NCBI GenBank assembly: GCA_019414205.1
Contig: DXML01000015.1
Location: forward strand, 1 to 41,744
Direction of reading: 5' to 3'
Length of the DNA stretch: 41,744 nt
Source: Collinsella sp.
GTDB taxonomy: Bacteria > Actinomycetota > Coriobacteriia > Coriobacteriales > Coriobacteriaceae
The notes under the pieces: generated by a model
Seen by the model: the letters and a program-made list of their open reading frames with translations, nothing else
Databases searched by the model: none
What the model was told of the DNA's origin: nothing
Shown: piece by piece, positions 1-7,725 of the stretch
How positions within the stretch are numbered: the stretch's first letter is position 1
Layout of the letters: each line of letters starts with the position of its first letter
Position numbers and translations under genes: made by a program

Positions 1-22
1 CGAGCCGTCGCATCGAACTGAG

Positions 23-56
23 AAGGGGGAGGCCTCGCGGCCTCCCCCTTTTTTTT
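23..56 (+). terminator. Rho-independent terminator of an upstream gene
   Basis: A perfect 12-bp stem (AAGGGGGAGGCC paired with GGCCTCCCCCTT) closes a TCGC loop and runs into eight T residues. It ends transcription arriving from the left. One reading frame from base 1 stops with TGA at 19-21, so bases 1-21 may be the tail of that upstream gene, but too little is present to identify it. Confidence 0.9.
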
Positions 57-124
57 GTGTTTTATAGAGAGCTGTAATACAAGAACTCGCCTTCTTTTAG
101 CTTGTCTTACTGTTTGGCTGTAAT

Positions 125-155
125 TTGAGTCCTTCTAGTGTATTTGAGCGATAAT
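125..155 (+). promoter_or_regulatory. Possible coaE promoter
   Basis: TTGAGT at 125-130 and GATAAT at 150-155 resemble -35 and -10 boxes, but the 19-nt spacer is long. The location fits, after the upstream terminator and 29 nt before the coaE start. This is a visual match only. Confidence 0.35.
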
Positions 156-183
156 TACTCGCATTGGCGTTAGGGAGGACTTG

Positions 184-825
184 ATGTTTACCGTTTTTGT
201 CTTGGGCAATATTGCTTCGGGTAAGTCGACTGCCTGCCGCTATTTCGAATCTCGTGGCGCTATGCTTATCGATCTGGATGAGCTTGCAAAATCGCTGTAT
301 GTCCCGGGCTCTGATATCGTCATTGCTCTTGCGGATGAATTTGGTTGGGACATTTTGGATGAGGATGGTGGCATTCGCCGCAGCATCCTCGCTTCTCGAG
401 CTTTCGCTTCTCCTGATTCGGTCGCACGGCTCAATGGCATTGTGCATCCCGTTCTGATTGAACAGCTTTCGCTTAGGATTCTCGATCCGGTTTGTTGTAC
501 GGTTTCATCTCCCCGTTATCCCTTTGCGGTTGTCGAGGTTTCTGCCCCGACTGGTTTTGAGGATGCTTTTGGCTTGGCTGATGAAATTCTGGTTATCAGT
601 GCTCCTTTGGCAGTTCGTCGCGAGCGTGCCATTCATCGTGGTATGGAGTCCTCTGATTTTGATGCTCGCTCTGCATGCCAACCTGATGAGGCTTCGCTTT
701 GCAATCTCGCTACGACGGTAATCGATAATGCGGCGGGCGACAACTCGCTCTTTGAACAACTGGACGCATGGCTTGCGCGCCATGGCTTCGGGGATGTAAC
801 GGATAAGGAGGAGGCCGATGCCTAA
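184..825 (+). CDS. coaE: Dephospho-CoA kinase
   Basis: This is the last enzyme of coenzyme A synthesis, a cytosolic kinase that phosphorylates the 3'-hydroxyl of dephospho-CoA with ATP. The product is 213 aa, normal for the family. The N-terminal P-loop GNIASGKST (about residues 8-16) is followed by the conserved stretch in which the first helix leads to an IDLDELAK segment. A later segment, RRERAIHRGM, resembles the lid arginines. The ATG at 184 has the ribosome site AGGGAGG at 172-178; the TTG one codon upstream is less likely. The stop overlaps the start of the transglycosylase gene by 8 nt (ATGCCTAA), which suggests translational coupling. coaE next to uvrB is a familiar actinobacterial arrangement. 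By eye, its codons end in T more often than those of the highly expressed genes later in the window. Confidence 0.93.
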   Translation: MFTVFVLGNIASGKSTACRYFESRGAMLIDLDELAKSLYVPGSDIVIALADEFGWDILDEDGGIRRSILASRAFASPDSVARLNGIVHPVLIEQLSLRILDPVCCTVSSPRYPFAVVEVSAPTGFEDAFGLADEILVISAPLAVRRERAIHRGMESSDFDARSACQPDEASLCNLATTVIDNAAGDNSLFEQLDAWLARHGFGDVTDKEEADA

Positions 826-1399
826 GACACGTTTCTTTACGTGGTATCGCGTTGCGCCACTTGCCGTTGTGTTCGTCTTCGGCCTTATTTCGCTCGTCTA
901 CTCGTATGCTCCTGCCGCCTTCTTTAAGCCTTTGTATCCAATTGACTACGAGGCGTATGTAAAGCAATCGAGCATTTCGCACAATCTTGATCCATATCTG
1001 GTGTGTGCTGTCATAAAGTCGGAATCGAATTGGGATCCCGAGGCTGAGTCGAATCAAGGCGCTCGGGGATTGATGCAGCTGATGCCCGAGACTGCCCAGG
1101 ATATGATTGCCAAGGGTCTTGTCGATGGTAGCGAGTATTCCGCCGACAACCTTAACGATCCCGCTACGAACATCGAGTTTGGCTGTGCGTATCTTTCGTA
1201 TCTTCTAACGTATTTTAACGGGTCGACTGACAGCGCCATTGCCGCCTATAACGCCGGCATGGGCAATGTCGACGGATGGGCGCAGCAGAGCACGTCGCTT
1301 CATAATGCAATCACCTTTCCCGAGACGCAGGCGTATCTGATTCGTGTCAATAATGCCTGGGTTCGCTACAAGACCCTCTATCCCGATCGGTTCGTATAG
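818..1399 (+). CDS. Membrane-anchored lytic transglycosylase (SLT domain)
   Basis: This predicted murein lytic transglycosylase cleaves the MurNAc-GlcNAc bond with formation of 1,6-anhydroMurNAc. It is 193 aa. A single N-terminal hydrophobic segment (about residues 12-33) probably anchors it in the membrane with the enzyme outside. The rest is a compact SLT/goose-lysozyme-like domain: the catalytic Glu is E69 in IKSESNWDP, followed by GARGLMQLMPETA (81-93) and AYNAGMGNV near residue 145, the three standard SLT motifs. Its ATG overlaps the coaE stop by 8 nt. It lies upstream of uvrB with 51 nt between them. The role could be cell-wall turnover or making room for envelope structures; the sequence does not distinguish. 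Confidence 0.9.
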   Translation: MPKTRFFTWYRVAPLAVVFVFGLISLVYSYAPAAFFKPLYPIDYEAYVKQSSISHNLDPYLVCAVIKSESNWDPEAESNQGARGLMQLMPETAQDMIAKGLVDGSEYSADNLNDPATNIEFGCAYLSYLLTYFNGSTDSAIAAYNAGMGNVDGWAQQSTSLHNAITFPETQAYLIRVNNAWVRYKTLYPDRFV

Positions 1400-1450
1400 G
1401 ACTATGCCTGCCGCCTGCGTATACTGCAGATATATGAGTTAGGAGTATCC

Positions 1451-3691
1451 ATGGCGGAATTTGAAGTTGAGCGTGTTGGAGGAGAGCTCAAACGTTTTGG
1501 CGTTGAGGGCTCTGAGGTGCCGTTTGAGGTCGTGTCTCCATACGAGCCCGCTGGTTCCCAGCCTAAGGCCATTGAGTCGCTTGTGCAGGGCGTGAGGGAC
1601 GGAGATCGCTATCAGGTTTTGCTGGGCGTGACTGGTTCGGGCAAGACCTTCACGATGGCTAAGACTATTGAGGCCCTGGGGAAGCCGACGCTGGTCATGG
1701 CTCCCAATAAAACGCTCGCCGCTCAGCTTGCGAGCGAGCTCAAAGAGTTTTTTCCCAACAACGCTGTGGTCTACTTTGTCTCGTACTACGACTACTATCA
1801 GCCCGAGGCGTATGTGCCGCAAAGCGATACATATATCGAGAAAGACTCCTCGATTAACGAAGAGGTCGAGATGCTGCGCCATCAGGCGACCGCGTCACTG
1901 CTCTCTCGACGCGATGTGATCGTTGTCGCATCGGTCTCGTGTATCTATGGCATTGGCTCTCCTGAGGACTATGCGGGTCTGGCTCCAAACGTCGACAAGA
2001 AGGTGCCGCTCGAGCGTGATGACTTTATCCATGCACTTATTGACATTCAATATGATCGCAATGACTATGACCTGGCGCGCGGCACGTTCCGCGTGCGCGG
2101 CGATGTTGTCGATGTGTATCCGCCTTATGCTGAGCATCCGTTGCGGTTTGAGTTCTTTGGCGACGAGGTTGAGCTTATTGCCGAGATCGATGAGGTTACC
2201 GGTGAGATGCTTCGTGAGTACGAGGCCATCCCCGTATGGCCGGCATCGCACTACGTGACCGAGAAGCCGAAGGTCAAGGCGGCTCTGAAATCAATCAGTG
2301 AAGAGTGCGAGAAGCGTGTGGCCGAGCTCAAGGCGACTGATAAGTTGCTCGAGGCGCAGCGTCTGCAGCAGCGCACCGATTATGATCTTGAGATGCTCGA
2401 GACCATGGGTTTTTGTAACGGTATCGAGAACTACTCGCGTCATCTGGACGGTCGCAAGCCGGGTGAGCCGCCGTTTACCCTGATCGATTACTTTCCCAAG
2501 GATATGCTCTGCATCATCGATGAGAGCCATGTGACGGTGCCGCAGATTCGCGGCATGCACGAAGGTGACCGCTCGCGTAAGGTGACGCTGGTGGAACACG
2601 GTTTTCGCCTTCCTTCGGCACTCGATAACCGCCCGCTTCGTTTCGATGAGTTTGAGGCAAGGATACCCCAGTTTATCTATGTTTCGGCCACGCCGGGCGA
2701 CTACGAGCTGCGGGTGAGCCAAAACGACGTGGAGCAGATTATTCGTCCGACCGGCCTGCTCGACCCCAAGATTGACGTGCGTCCAGTACACGGCCAGATT
2801 GACGATCTTGAGGACGAGATTCGCGAGCGCGTTGCCCGCAAGGAGCGCGTGTTGGTGACCACGTTGACCAAGCGCATGGCCGAGGACCTGACCGACCATC
2901 TGCTCGACGCGGGCATTAAGGTCAATTACATGCACTCTGATACGGCGACAATGGACCGTGTCGAGATCCTGCGAACGCTGCGCGAGGGCAAGATCGATGT
3001 TCTCGTTGGCATCAACCTGCTTCGCGAGGGCTTGGATCTCCCCGAGGTCTCACTGGTGGCAATTCTCGATGCCGATAAGGAAGGCTTCTTGCGCAACCGC
3101 CGTTCGCTGATTCAGACGATTGGCCGCGCGGCCCGTAACGCCGACGGCGAAGTCATCATGTATGCAGACGTTGTGACCGATTCGATGAAAGAAGCCATCG
3201 AGGAGACGCAGCGCCGTCGCGAGATTCAGATGGCATATAACGAAGAGCATGGCATTGTGCCTAAGACGGTGCGCAAGGCCATCAACGACATCTCAAGTTT
3301 TCTTGCCGAGGCCGAAAAAACCGTGGGTTCCAAGGGGCGCTCGAAGGGCGACTCTCTTGGCCATGGCGCATTCTATACGCCCGATGAGTCGGGTGAGGGC
3401 GGCGTGCCGGAAACGGTGGCGCCCGAGCAGACGCTTGCCGAGCAGCTGGAAGGGCTACCGCATGACGAGCTCGTACAGATCGTCGAGACCATGGAGGAAG
3501 ACATGCGTAACGCTTCCGCCGCCATGGACTTTGAGGAGGCGGCGCGCCTGCGCGATGCCGTCGTTCAGATTCGGGCGATGCTCGAGGGTGCTTCTGAGGA
3601 CGAGACGATCGAGCGCTTACGTTCGCAGGCCCGCAAGGGTTCCACGTTCGCATCGGGCAGAAAACGCCAGGGTGCACGGTTTAAGAAATAG
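1451..3691 (+). CDS. uvrB: Excinuclease ABC subunit B
   Basis: UvrB is the damage-verification helicase-like subunit of nucleotide excision repair. It is loaded by UvrA and recruits UvrC. The product is 746 aa, longer than the usual 660-700 because of roughly 25 extra N-terminal residues and a charged C-terminal tail. Visible features are Walker A GVTGSGKT (59-66), the beta-hairpin region rich in Tyr (YYDYYQPEAYVPQSDTY) that clamps DNA, the DESH box (IIDESHVTVPQ), helicase motif VI in QTIGRAARN, and a C-terminal UVR motif (DFEEAARLRDAV) that binds UvrC. The ATG at 1451 has AGGAG at 1441-1445. A TATACT at 1420-1425 could be a -10 box, although its -35 is poor. A strong convergent terminator follows. 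uvrA and uvrC are in the same window. Confidence 0.97.
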   Translation: MAEFEVERVGGELKRFGVEGSEVPFEVVSPYEPAGSQPKAIESLVQGVRDGDRYQVLLGVTGSGKTFTMAKTIEALGKPTLVMAPNKTLAAQLASELKEFFPNNAVVYFVSYYDYYQPEAYVPQSDTYIEKDSSINEEVEMLRHQATASLLSRRDVIVVASVSCIYGIGSPEDYAGLAPNVDKKVPLERDDFIHALIDIQYDRNDYDLARGTFRVRGDVVDVYPPYAEHPLRFEFFGDEVELIAEIDEVTGEMLREYEAIPVWPASHYVTEKPKVKAALKSISEECEKRVAELKATDKLLEAQRLQQRTDYDLEMLETMGFCNGIENYSRHLDGRKPGEPPFTLIDYFPKDMLCIIDESHVTVPQIRGMHEGDRSRKVTLVEHGFRLPSALDNRPLRFDEFEARIPQFIYVSATPGDYELRVSQNDVEQIIRPTGLLDPKIDVRPVHGQIDDLEDEIRERVARKERVLVTTLTKRMAEDLTDHLLDAGIKVNYMHSDTATMDRVEILRTLREGKIDVLVGINLLREGLDLPEVSLVAILDADKEGFLRNRRSLIQTIGRAARNADGEVIMYADVVTDSMKEAIEETQRRREIQMAYNEEHGIVPKTVRKAINDISSFLAEAEKTVGSKGRSKGDSLGHGAFYTPDESGEGGVPETVAPEQTLAEQLEGLPHDELVQIVETMEEDMRNASAAMDFEEAARLRDAVVQIRAMLEGASEDETIERLRSQARKGSTFASGRKRQGARFKK

Positions 3692-3694
3692 CGA

Positions 3695-3730
3695 ACAGGC
3701 CCCGAGTTCCCTGTGGAGCTCGGGGCCTGT
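3695..3730. terminator. Bidirectional terminator between converging genes
   Basis: ACAGGCCCCGAG at 3695-3706 pairs perfectly with CTCGGGGCCTGT at 3719-3730 around a 12-nt loop. TCTTTT follows on the plus strand. It lies between the converging uvrB and the minus-strand flavoprotein gene and probably serves both. Confidence 0.8.
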
Positions 3731-3756
3731 GTCTTTTGCGCGCTGGAATTCGTGCG

Positions 3757-5397
3757 TTAGAGGTCTGCGATCAGGGCTTCGGCACAACGGATGCCGTCGG
3801 TGGCCGCGCTCATGATGCCGCCGGCATATCCAGCTCCCTCACCGCAAGGGTAGAGGCCCGGGGTCGACACGGCATGGCACGTTCGGTCTCGAGTGACAGT
3901 GACCGGTGAACTCGAACGAGTCTCCACGCCGGTAAGAACGGCATCGGGGCGGTCGTAGCCTCGTAGCTTTTTTCCGAGTAGGGGAAGTCCCAGGCGGAGC
4001 GACTCGACGATATGCTGCGGCAGGGCTTCGTCAATTGCCGTCCAGGTCACACCGAGCGGATAGGTGGGCTTTATCTTTCCGGGCGCCTTGCTGGCGCGTC
4101 CTGCGAGGAAATCTCCGACGAGTTGTGCCGGTGCGTTCCAGTTGGAACCGCCCAGGCGATAGGCGGCCGCCTCGCAGGCACGCTGGAGCTCGATGCCGGC
4201 GAGCGGGTCATCGTTGGGAAGGTCCTCAGGCGTGACGTTAACGAGCAGGGCGGCATTTGCGTTGCGTCCGTCGCGGGCATTGAGACTGGCCCCGTTGACG
4301 CACAGATGGCACGGTTCTGAAGAGGCGGCAACAACCTGTCCGCCGGGGCACATGCAAAACGAGAACACGCTGCGGCCGTTGGGAAGATGGGCAACAAGTT
4401 TGTAGGGGGCTGCTCCAAGGGCAGGATGTCCCGCCGAGGCTCCATATTGGGCTCGGTCGATGTCGCGCTGCGGATGCTCGATGCGAACGCCCATGGCAAA
4501 GGTCTTTTGTGCGAGGGCCACGTTGTGGTCCTTAAGGAGCTCAAAAATATCGCGAGCAGAATGCCCGCAGGCGAGGATGAGGTGCTTTGTCTCGATTGAC
4601 TCGTAAGCGGCGTTTTGGGACGATTGGACATCAATACCGGTGATGGCGCCAGACGCGTCGATGCGAATGTCGACGAGCTTCGTTCGATAACGGACGACGC
4701 CTCCGAGCTGCTCGATGCGCTGGGATATAGCGGTGACGACCGTGGGAAGGATGTCGGAGCCAATGTGCGGCTTGGCATCCCACAGAATATCGCGGGGCGC
4801 ACCCGCCTCGACGAAGGTTTCGAGGATAAGGCGATGGGCGGGATTTTTGGTTCCCGTATTGAGCTTGCCGTCCGAGAAAGTCCCCGCGCCGCCCAGGCCA
4901 AACTGGATATTGCTCTCGGGGTCGAGGATGCGATCCTTTAGAAAGAGGTCGATCGCATGCGAGCGGCGAAATGCCGGGTCGCCGCGCTCGATGAGCAAGG
5001 GCTTAAGACCTGCTTCGGCGAGCGTAAGCGCAGCGAAAAGGCCGGCGCATCCGGCGCCGACAACGACAGGGCGTTCTTGAGGTGCGTCGGAGGCGGGGGA
5101 GGGGAATGAAGGCTCATCGTCTTCTATCGCGCGTACGCGCGAGCGGTCACGCTCGGCAACGCTGTCGACCGCTTCTCGCTCGAGGTGGGGACTAGTCAGC
5201 TCAACACGAAAGCTCAGGATAAAATGGACGTCTCGTTTTTTGCGAGCGTCGATTGACTTGCGGTGGAGCTCGATGGACTTGATCTCGGAGTCCTTGCAAC
5301 GTAGGACGCGCTTGGCGACTCGCTTGCCAACAATGAGACAGGCATTTTCATCGCCGGCTTCATCGAGCGACGCGTTGACTTGGGTGATTTCAATCAT
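3757..5397 (-). CDS. FAD-dependent dehydrogenase, COG2509-like
   Basis: An uncharacterised flavoprotein of the COG2509 type, 546 aa. An N-terminal segment of about 110 residues, rich in charged residues and including a KxxDARKKRDVHF stretch, precedes the Rossmann dinucleotide-binding motif VVGAGCAGLFAALTLAEAG and the adjoining LIERG acidic end. The C-terminal part has the FAD-contacting GLYPCGEGAGYAGGIMSAA motif. The true substrate of the family is unknown to me; an oxidoreductase role is inferred from the fold. The ATG at 5397 has AAGGAG upstream on the minus strand; an in-frame extension to 5520 lacks a ribosome site and crosses a terminator. It is downstream of a second flavoprotein gene and an Mrp gene but separated from them by a terminator. 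Confidence 0.85.
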   Translation of the reverse strand: MIEITQVNASLDEAGDENACLIVGKRVAKRVLRCKDSEIKSIELHRKSIDARKKRDVHFILSFRVELTSPHLEREAVDSVAERDRSRVRAIEDDEPSFPSPASDAPQERPVVVGAGCAGLFAALTLAEAGLKPLLIERGDPAFRRSHAIDLFLKDRILDPESNIQFGLGGAGTFSDGKLNTGTKNPAHRLILETFVEAGAPRDILWDAKPHIGSDILPTVVTAISQRIEQLGGVVRYRTKLVDIRIDASGAITGIDVQSSQNAAYESIETKHLILACGHSARDIFELLKDHNVALAQKTFAMGVRIEHPQRDIDRAQYGASAGHPALGAAPYKLVAHLPNGRSVFSFCMCPGGQVVAASSEPCHLCVNGASLNARDGRNANAALLVNVTPEDLPNDDPLAGIELQRACEAAAYRLGGSNWNAPAQLVGDFLAGRASKAPGKIKPTYPLGVTWTAIDEALPQHIVESLRLGLPLLGKKLRGYDRPDAVLTGVETRSSSPVTVTRDRTCHAVSTPGLYPCGEGAGYAGGIMSAATDGIRCAEALIADL

Positions 5398-5415
5398 CGA
5401 GGTCTCCTTAGAGGC

Positions 5416-5447
5416 AAGAAAGAGGCCGTCCGGTATCCCAGACGGCC
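5416..5447 (-). terminator. Minus-strand terminator after the BaiN-like gene
   Basis: Read on the minus strand, GGCCGTC and GACGGCC (5441-5447 and 5424-5430 on plus) form a perfect 7-bp stem with a 10-nt loop, followed by TCTTTCTT. It lies between the two flavoprotein genes and likely reduces read-through into the COG2509-like gene. Confidence 0.65.
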
Positions 5448-5477
5448 CGAATGCGTTTTTGATTATAGACTGCGCGG

Positions 5478-6749
5478 CTACAGGCTGCTTGCAGCGCGAA
5501 TGCCCGAGATCCAGGCCCACGCAAGGTTAAAGCCTCCGCAATCGGCGTCGATGTCGAGCGCTTCACCGCAGACGTAAAGCGGGGCGTCGACAACGCTGTG
5601 CGCGCGTAGGCTGGGTGTTGAGATGCTCTCGACAGATACGCCACCACGCGTGACCTGCGCCGAGCGCTCCTCGGCTGTTCCCTCGACGAGCAACTTAAAG
5701 TGCTTGAGGATCGAGACCAGGTGGATGACATCGTTGGAGCCTGGATGGCACTGCTCGAACGCTGTGCAGACGACGCGGGAGAGTTGCGGGGCGAGCATGC
5801 CGTCGAGCCAACGGGGATCGCGGGGCGAAAAGCCGCCGAGCAGCTTAACACGCCGGTTAAGCATATCGAGCAACTCGTCTTTAGAGAGGTCGGGGAAAAC
5901 GTCGAGCAGGATCGTATCGCCGCGCTGGATACGACGGGAGAGGTTGAAGACAGCGACGCCCGAGATACCGAAGGTTCGAAACAGCACTTCACCGTCTTCG
6001 TGCCAGAGCTCATTATGATTGCGGGCGAGCGTCAAGCAGGCGCGGACGCGCAGGCCGTCCAACGTCTTGAGTGCCGCTCGATCGCCAACGACCGTTGCCG
6101 ATACGGGGCAGAGGATGGGGCGCAGCGAAGTGAGGGGAAGGCGAAACGTATCGGCGATACCGGTGGGGTTGCCGCCCGTAGCGATAATTACGGCATGTGC
6201 CTGCAGGGCCTCGTTCTTGCGAGGGACATCGGCGAGCGCCTTCCGAAGCGAGCGGAGCTCCGATTTTCGGTCGTCGTGCTTTTTTGCCTTGAGCGCCCGC
6301 GCTGGACGGTCTATTTGGAGTGCCCAGCCTTCAGAAGCTTTGTACGCCGAGGCAACGTTGGCTCCGCAGATTAAGGTGATACCTAGGCGGTCGCAAGCGT
6401 TGAGAAGTGCGTCGCGCACCGATTCGGCGCGAAGGGAGCGCGGGTACAGCCGGCCTTCCTCGGAGGTTGTCATGATGCCCAGCGAGGAGAAGAAACCCAT
6501 AAGCTCTTGTTCGGGCTGGGGGCCCATGACGGATTCGACGAATGCGGGGTGGTTATACCGCTGAGGATCAATCGATTCGTTGGAGAGGTTGCAACGGCCG
6601 TTACCGGTCGCAAGGAGCTTGAGGCCGCAGGCGACATCGCGCTCAACGATGCAGACGCTTTTGCCAGCGCGTGCGGCCGTAATGGCGGCGGCGAGGCCTG
6701 AAGCCCCGCCGCCGATTACCAAGACGTCATAGAGGGCGCTCGCGTTCAC
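5478..6749 (-). CDS. NAD(P)/FAD flavoprotein, HI0933/BaiN family
   Basis: A 423-aa flavoprotein of the HI0933 (YhiN/BaiN) family. The N-terminal FAD motif IGGGASGLAAAITAARAG is followed by the family hallmark KLLATGNGRCNLSN, and the C-terminus has YVCGEALDIDADCGGFNLAWAWISG, which completes the FAD site. In some gut clostridia family members (BaiN) reduce bile-acid intermediates, but most are uncharacterised, so no substrate is assigned here. The start is a GTG at 6749 that directly follows the TAA of mrp (TAAGTG), so the two are co-transcribed and probably translationally coupled; the ribosome site is weak. A terminator follows the gene. Length and motifs are complete. Confidence 0.87.
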   Translation of the reverse strand: MNASALYDVLVIGGGASGLAAAITAARAGKSVCIVERDVACGLKLLATGNGRCNLSNESIDPQRYNHPAFVESVMGPQPEQELMGFFSSLGIMTTSEEGRLYPRSLRAESVRDALLNACDRLGITLICGANVASAYKASEGWALQIDRPARALKAKKHDDRKSELRSLRKALADVPRKNEALQAHAVIIATGGNPTGIADTFRLPLTSLRPILCPVSATVVGDRAALKTLDGLRVRACLTLARNHNELWHEDGEVLFRTFGISGVAVFNLSRRIQRGDTILLDVFPDLSKDELLDMLNRRVKLLGGFSPRDPRWLDGMLAPQLSRVVCTAFEQCHPGSNDVIHLVSILKHFKLLVEGTAEERSAQVTRGGVSVESISTPSLRAHSVVDAPLYVCGEALDIDADCGGFNLAWAWISGIRAASSL

Positions 6750-7580
6750 TTAGGCCTCGTCGGTCTCGTGCGGGGTAATAGCCTCGACGGCAGAGACTGC
6801 CTTGGGCAACATGTCATCGGGCAGCGCGGTCTCGACCTCGCCCTTATCGCAGGCCTCGGCGAGTGCCGGATTAATGGGAAGCTGGCCCAAGATGTCGAGG
6901 TTATAGCGCTCTGCGACCTCGGGGAGCTTGCTCTTGCCAAAGACCTCGATCTTCTTGCCGCAGTCGGGGCACTCAATATAGCTCATGTTCTCGACAATGC
7001 CCAGAATGGGGACGTTCATCTTCTCGGCCATGTTGACCGCCTTGGCGACGATCATCGAGACCAGATCCTGCGGGCTCGTGACGATGACGATGCCGTCGAC
7101 CGGCAGCGACTGGAAGACGGTGAGCGCGACGTCGCCTGTTCCCGGAGGCATGTCGACCAGCAGGTAGTCGATGGGGCCCCACGAGGTCTCGCTCCAGAAC
7201 TGCCTAATGGCGCCTGCGATGACCGGACCGCGCCAAAGGACGGGGTCGGTCTCGTTTTGGAGCAGCAGGTTGGAGCTCATGACCTTGACGCCGTGCTCGG
7301 AGATTTCGGGCAGCATAAGGTTGCCAAGGGCATGGACGTGGCGTCCACTCATACCGAACATCTTGGGGATAGAGGGACCGGTGATGTCGGCATCGAGGAC
7401 GCCGACCTTGTGGCCGTGACGGGCAAGCTCGGTGGCGATGGCACCGGTGACAAATGACTTGCCGACACCGCCCTTGCCGGAAAGCACGGCGATGACGCGC
7501 TTGACCTCGGACAGCGTGTTCTCCTCAAATTGCGACGGCGACGTTTGTCCGCCGGCGGCCTGTGCGTGTTCGCAACCCAT
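6750..7580 (-). CDS. mrp: Mrp/NBP35-family Fe-S cluster carrier ATPase
   Basis: A 276-aa P-loop ATPase of the Mrp/NBP35 family, which carries and transfers iron-sulfur clusters to apoproteins. The deviant Walker A GKGGVGKS follows an N-terminal segment of about 30 residues with one Cys (C3). Other marks are the VDMPPGTGD switch motif and the cluster-binding CxxC in IECPDCGKK; the C-terminal Cys pair is typical of bridging-cluster dimers. The ATG at 7580 has AAAGGAG upstream. A longer frame starting at 7637 would begin inside the apparent -10 box, so it is rejected. It is transcribed with the BaiN-like flavoprotein gene downstream. Confidence 0.92.
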   Translation of the reverse strand: MGCEHAQAAGGQTSPSQFEENTLSEVKRVIAVLSGKGGVGKSFVTGAIATELARHGHKVGVLDADITGPSIPKMFGMSGRHVHALGNLMLPEISEHGVKVMSSNLLLQNETDPVLWRGPVIAGAIRQFWSETSWGPIDYLLVDMPPGTGDVALTVFQSLPVDGIVIVTSPQDLVSMIVAKAVNMAEKMNVPILGIVENMSYIECPDCGKKIEVFGKSKLPEVAERYNLDILGQLPINPALAEACDKGEVETALPDDMLPKAVSAVEAITPHETDEA

Positions 7581-7635
7581 GTATGACTCCTTTGTATATG
7601 CTGGGGCCGGGGCCCCGCGATGTGACACGAGCGTC

Positions 7636-7665
7636 ATTGTACCCTCGTTTGCGAGCGGGAGTCAT
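7636..7665 (-). promoter_or_regulatory. Promoter of mrp and downstream flavoprotein gene
   Basis: On the minus strand, ATGACT (7665-7660) and TACAAT (7641-7636) are separated by 18 nt. This is a good housekeeping-type match and predicts a start near 7629 with a leader of about 50 nt. It supports ATG 7580 as the mrp start. Confidence 0.6.
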
Positions 7666-7725
7666 TTGCGATGCGTTTGGGCCGAGCGTGCTTGCAATAC
7701 GATGGGCCCAAGCGAATGGGCGGGC

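Noticed and set aside
7581..7637. Longer mrp start at 7637
   Set aside because: It falls inside the TACAAT -10 box and lacks a ribosome site, while ATG 7580 has AAAGGAG.
7677..7711. TTGGGCC/GGCCCAA inverted repeat as terminator of the LTA-synthase-like gene
   Set aside because: The loop is 21 nt and no T-run follows on the minus strand, so it is not convincing as a terminator.
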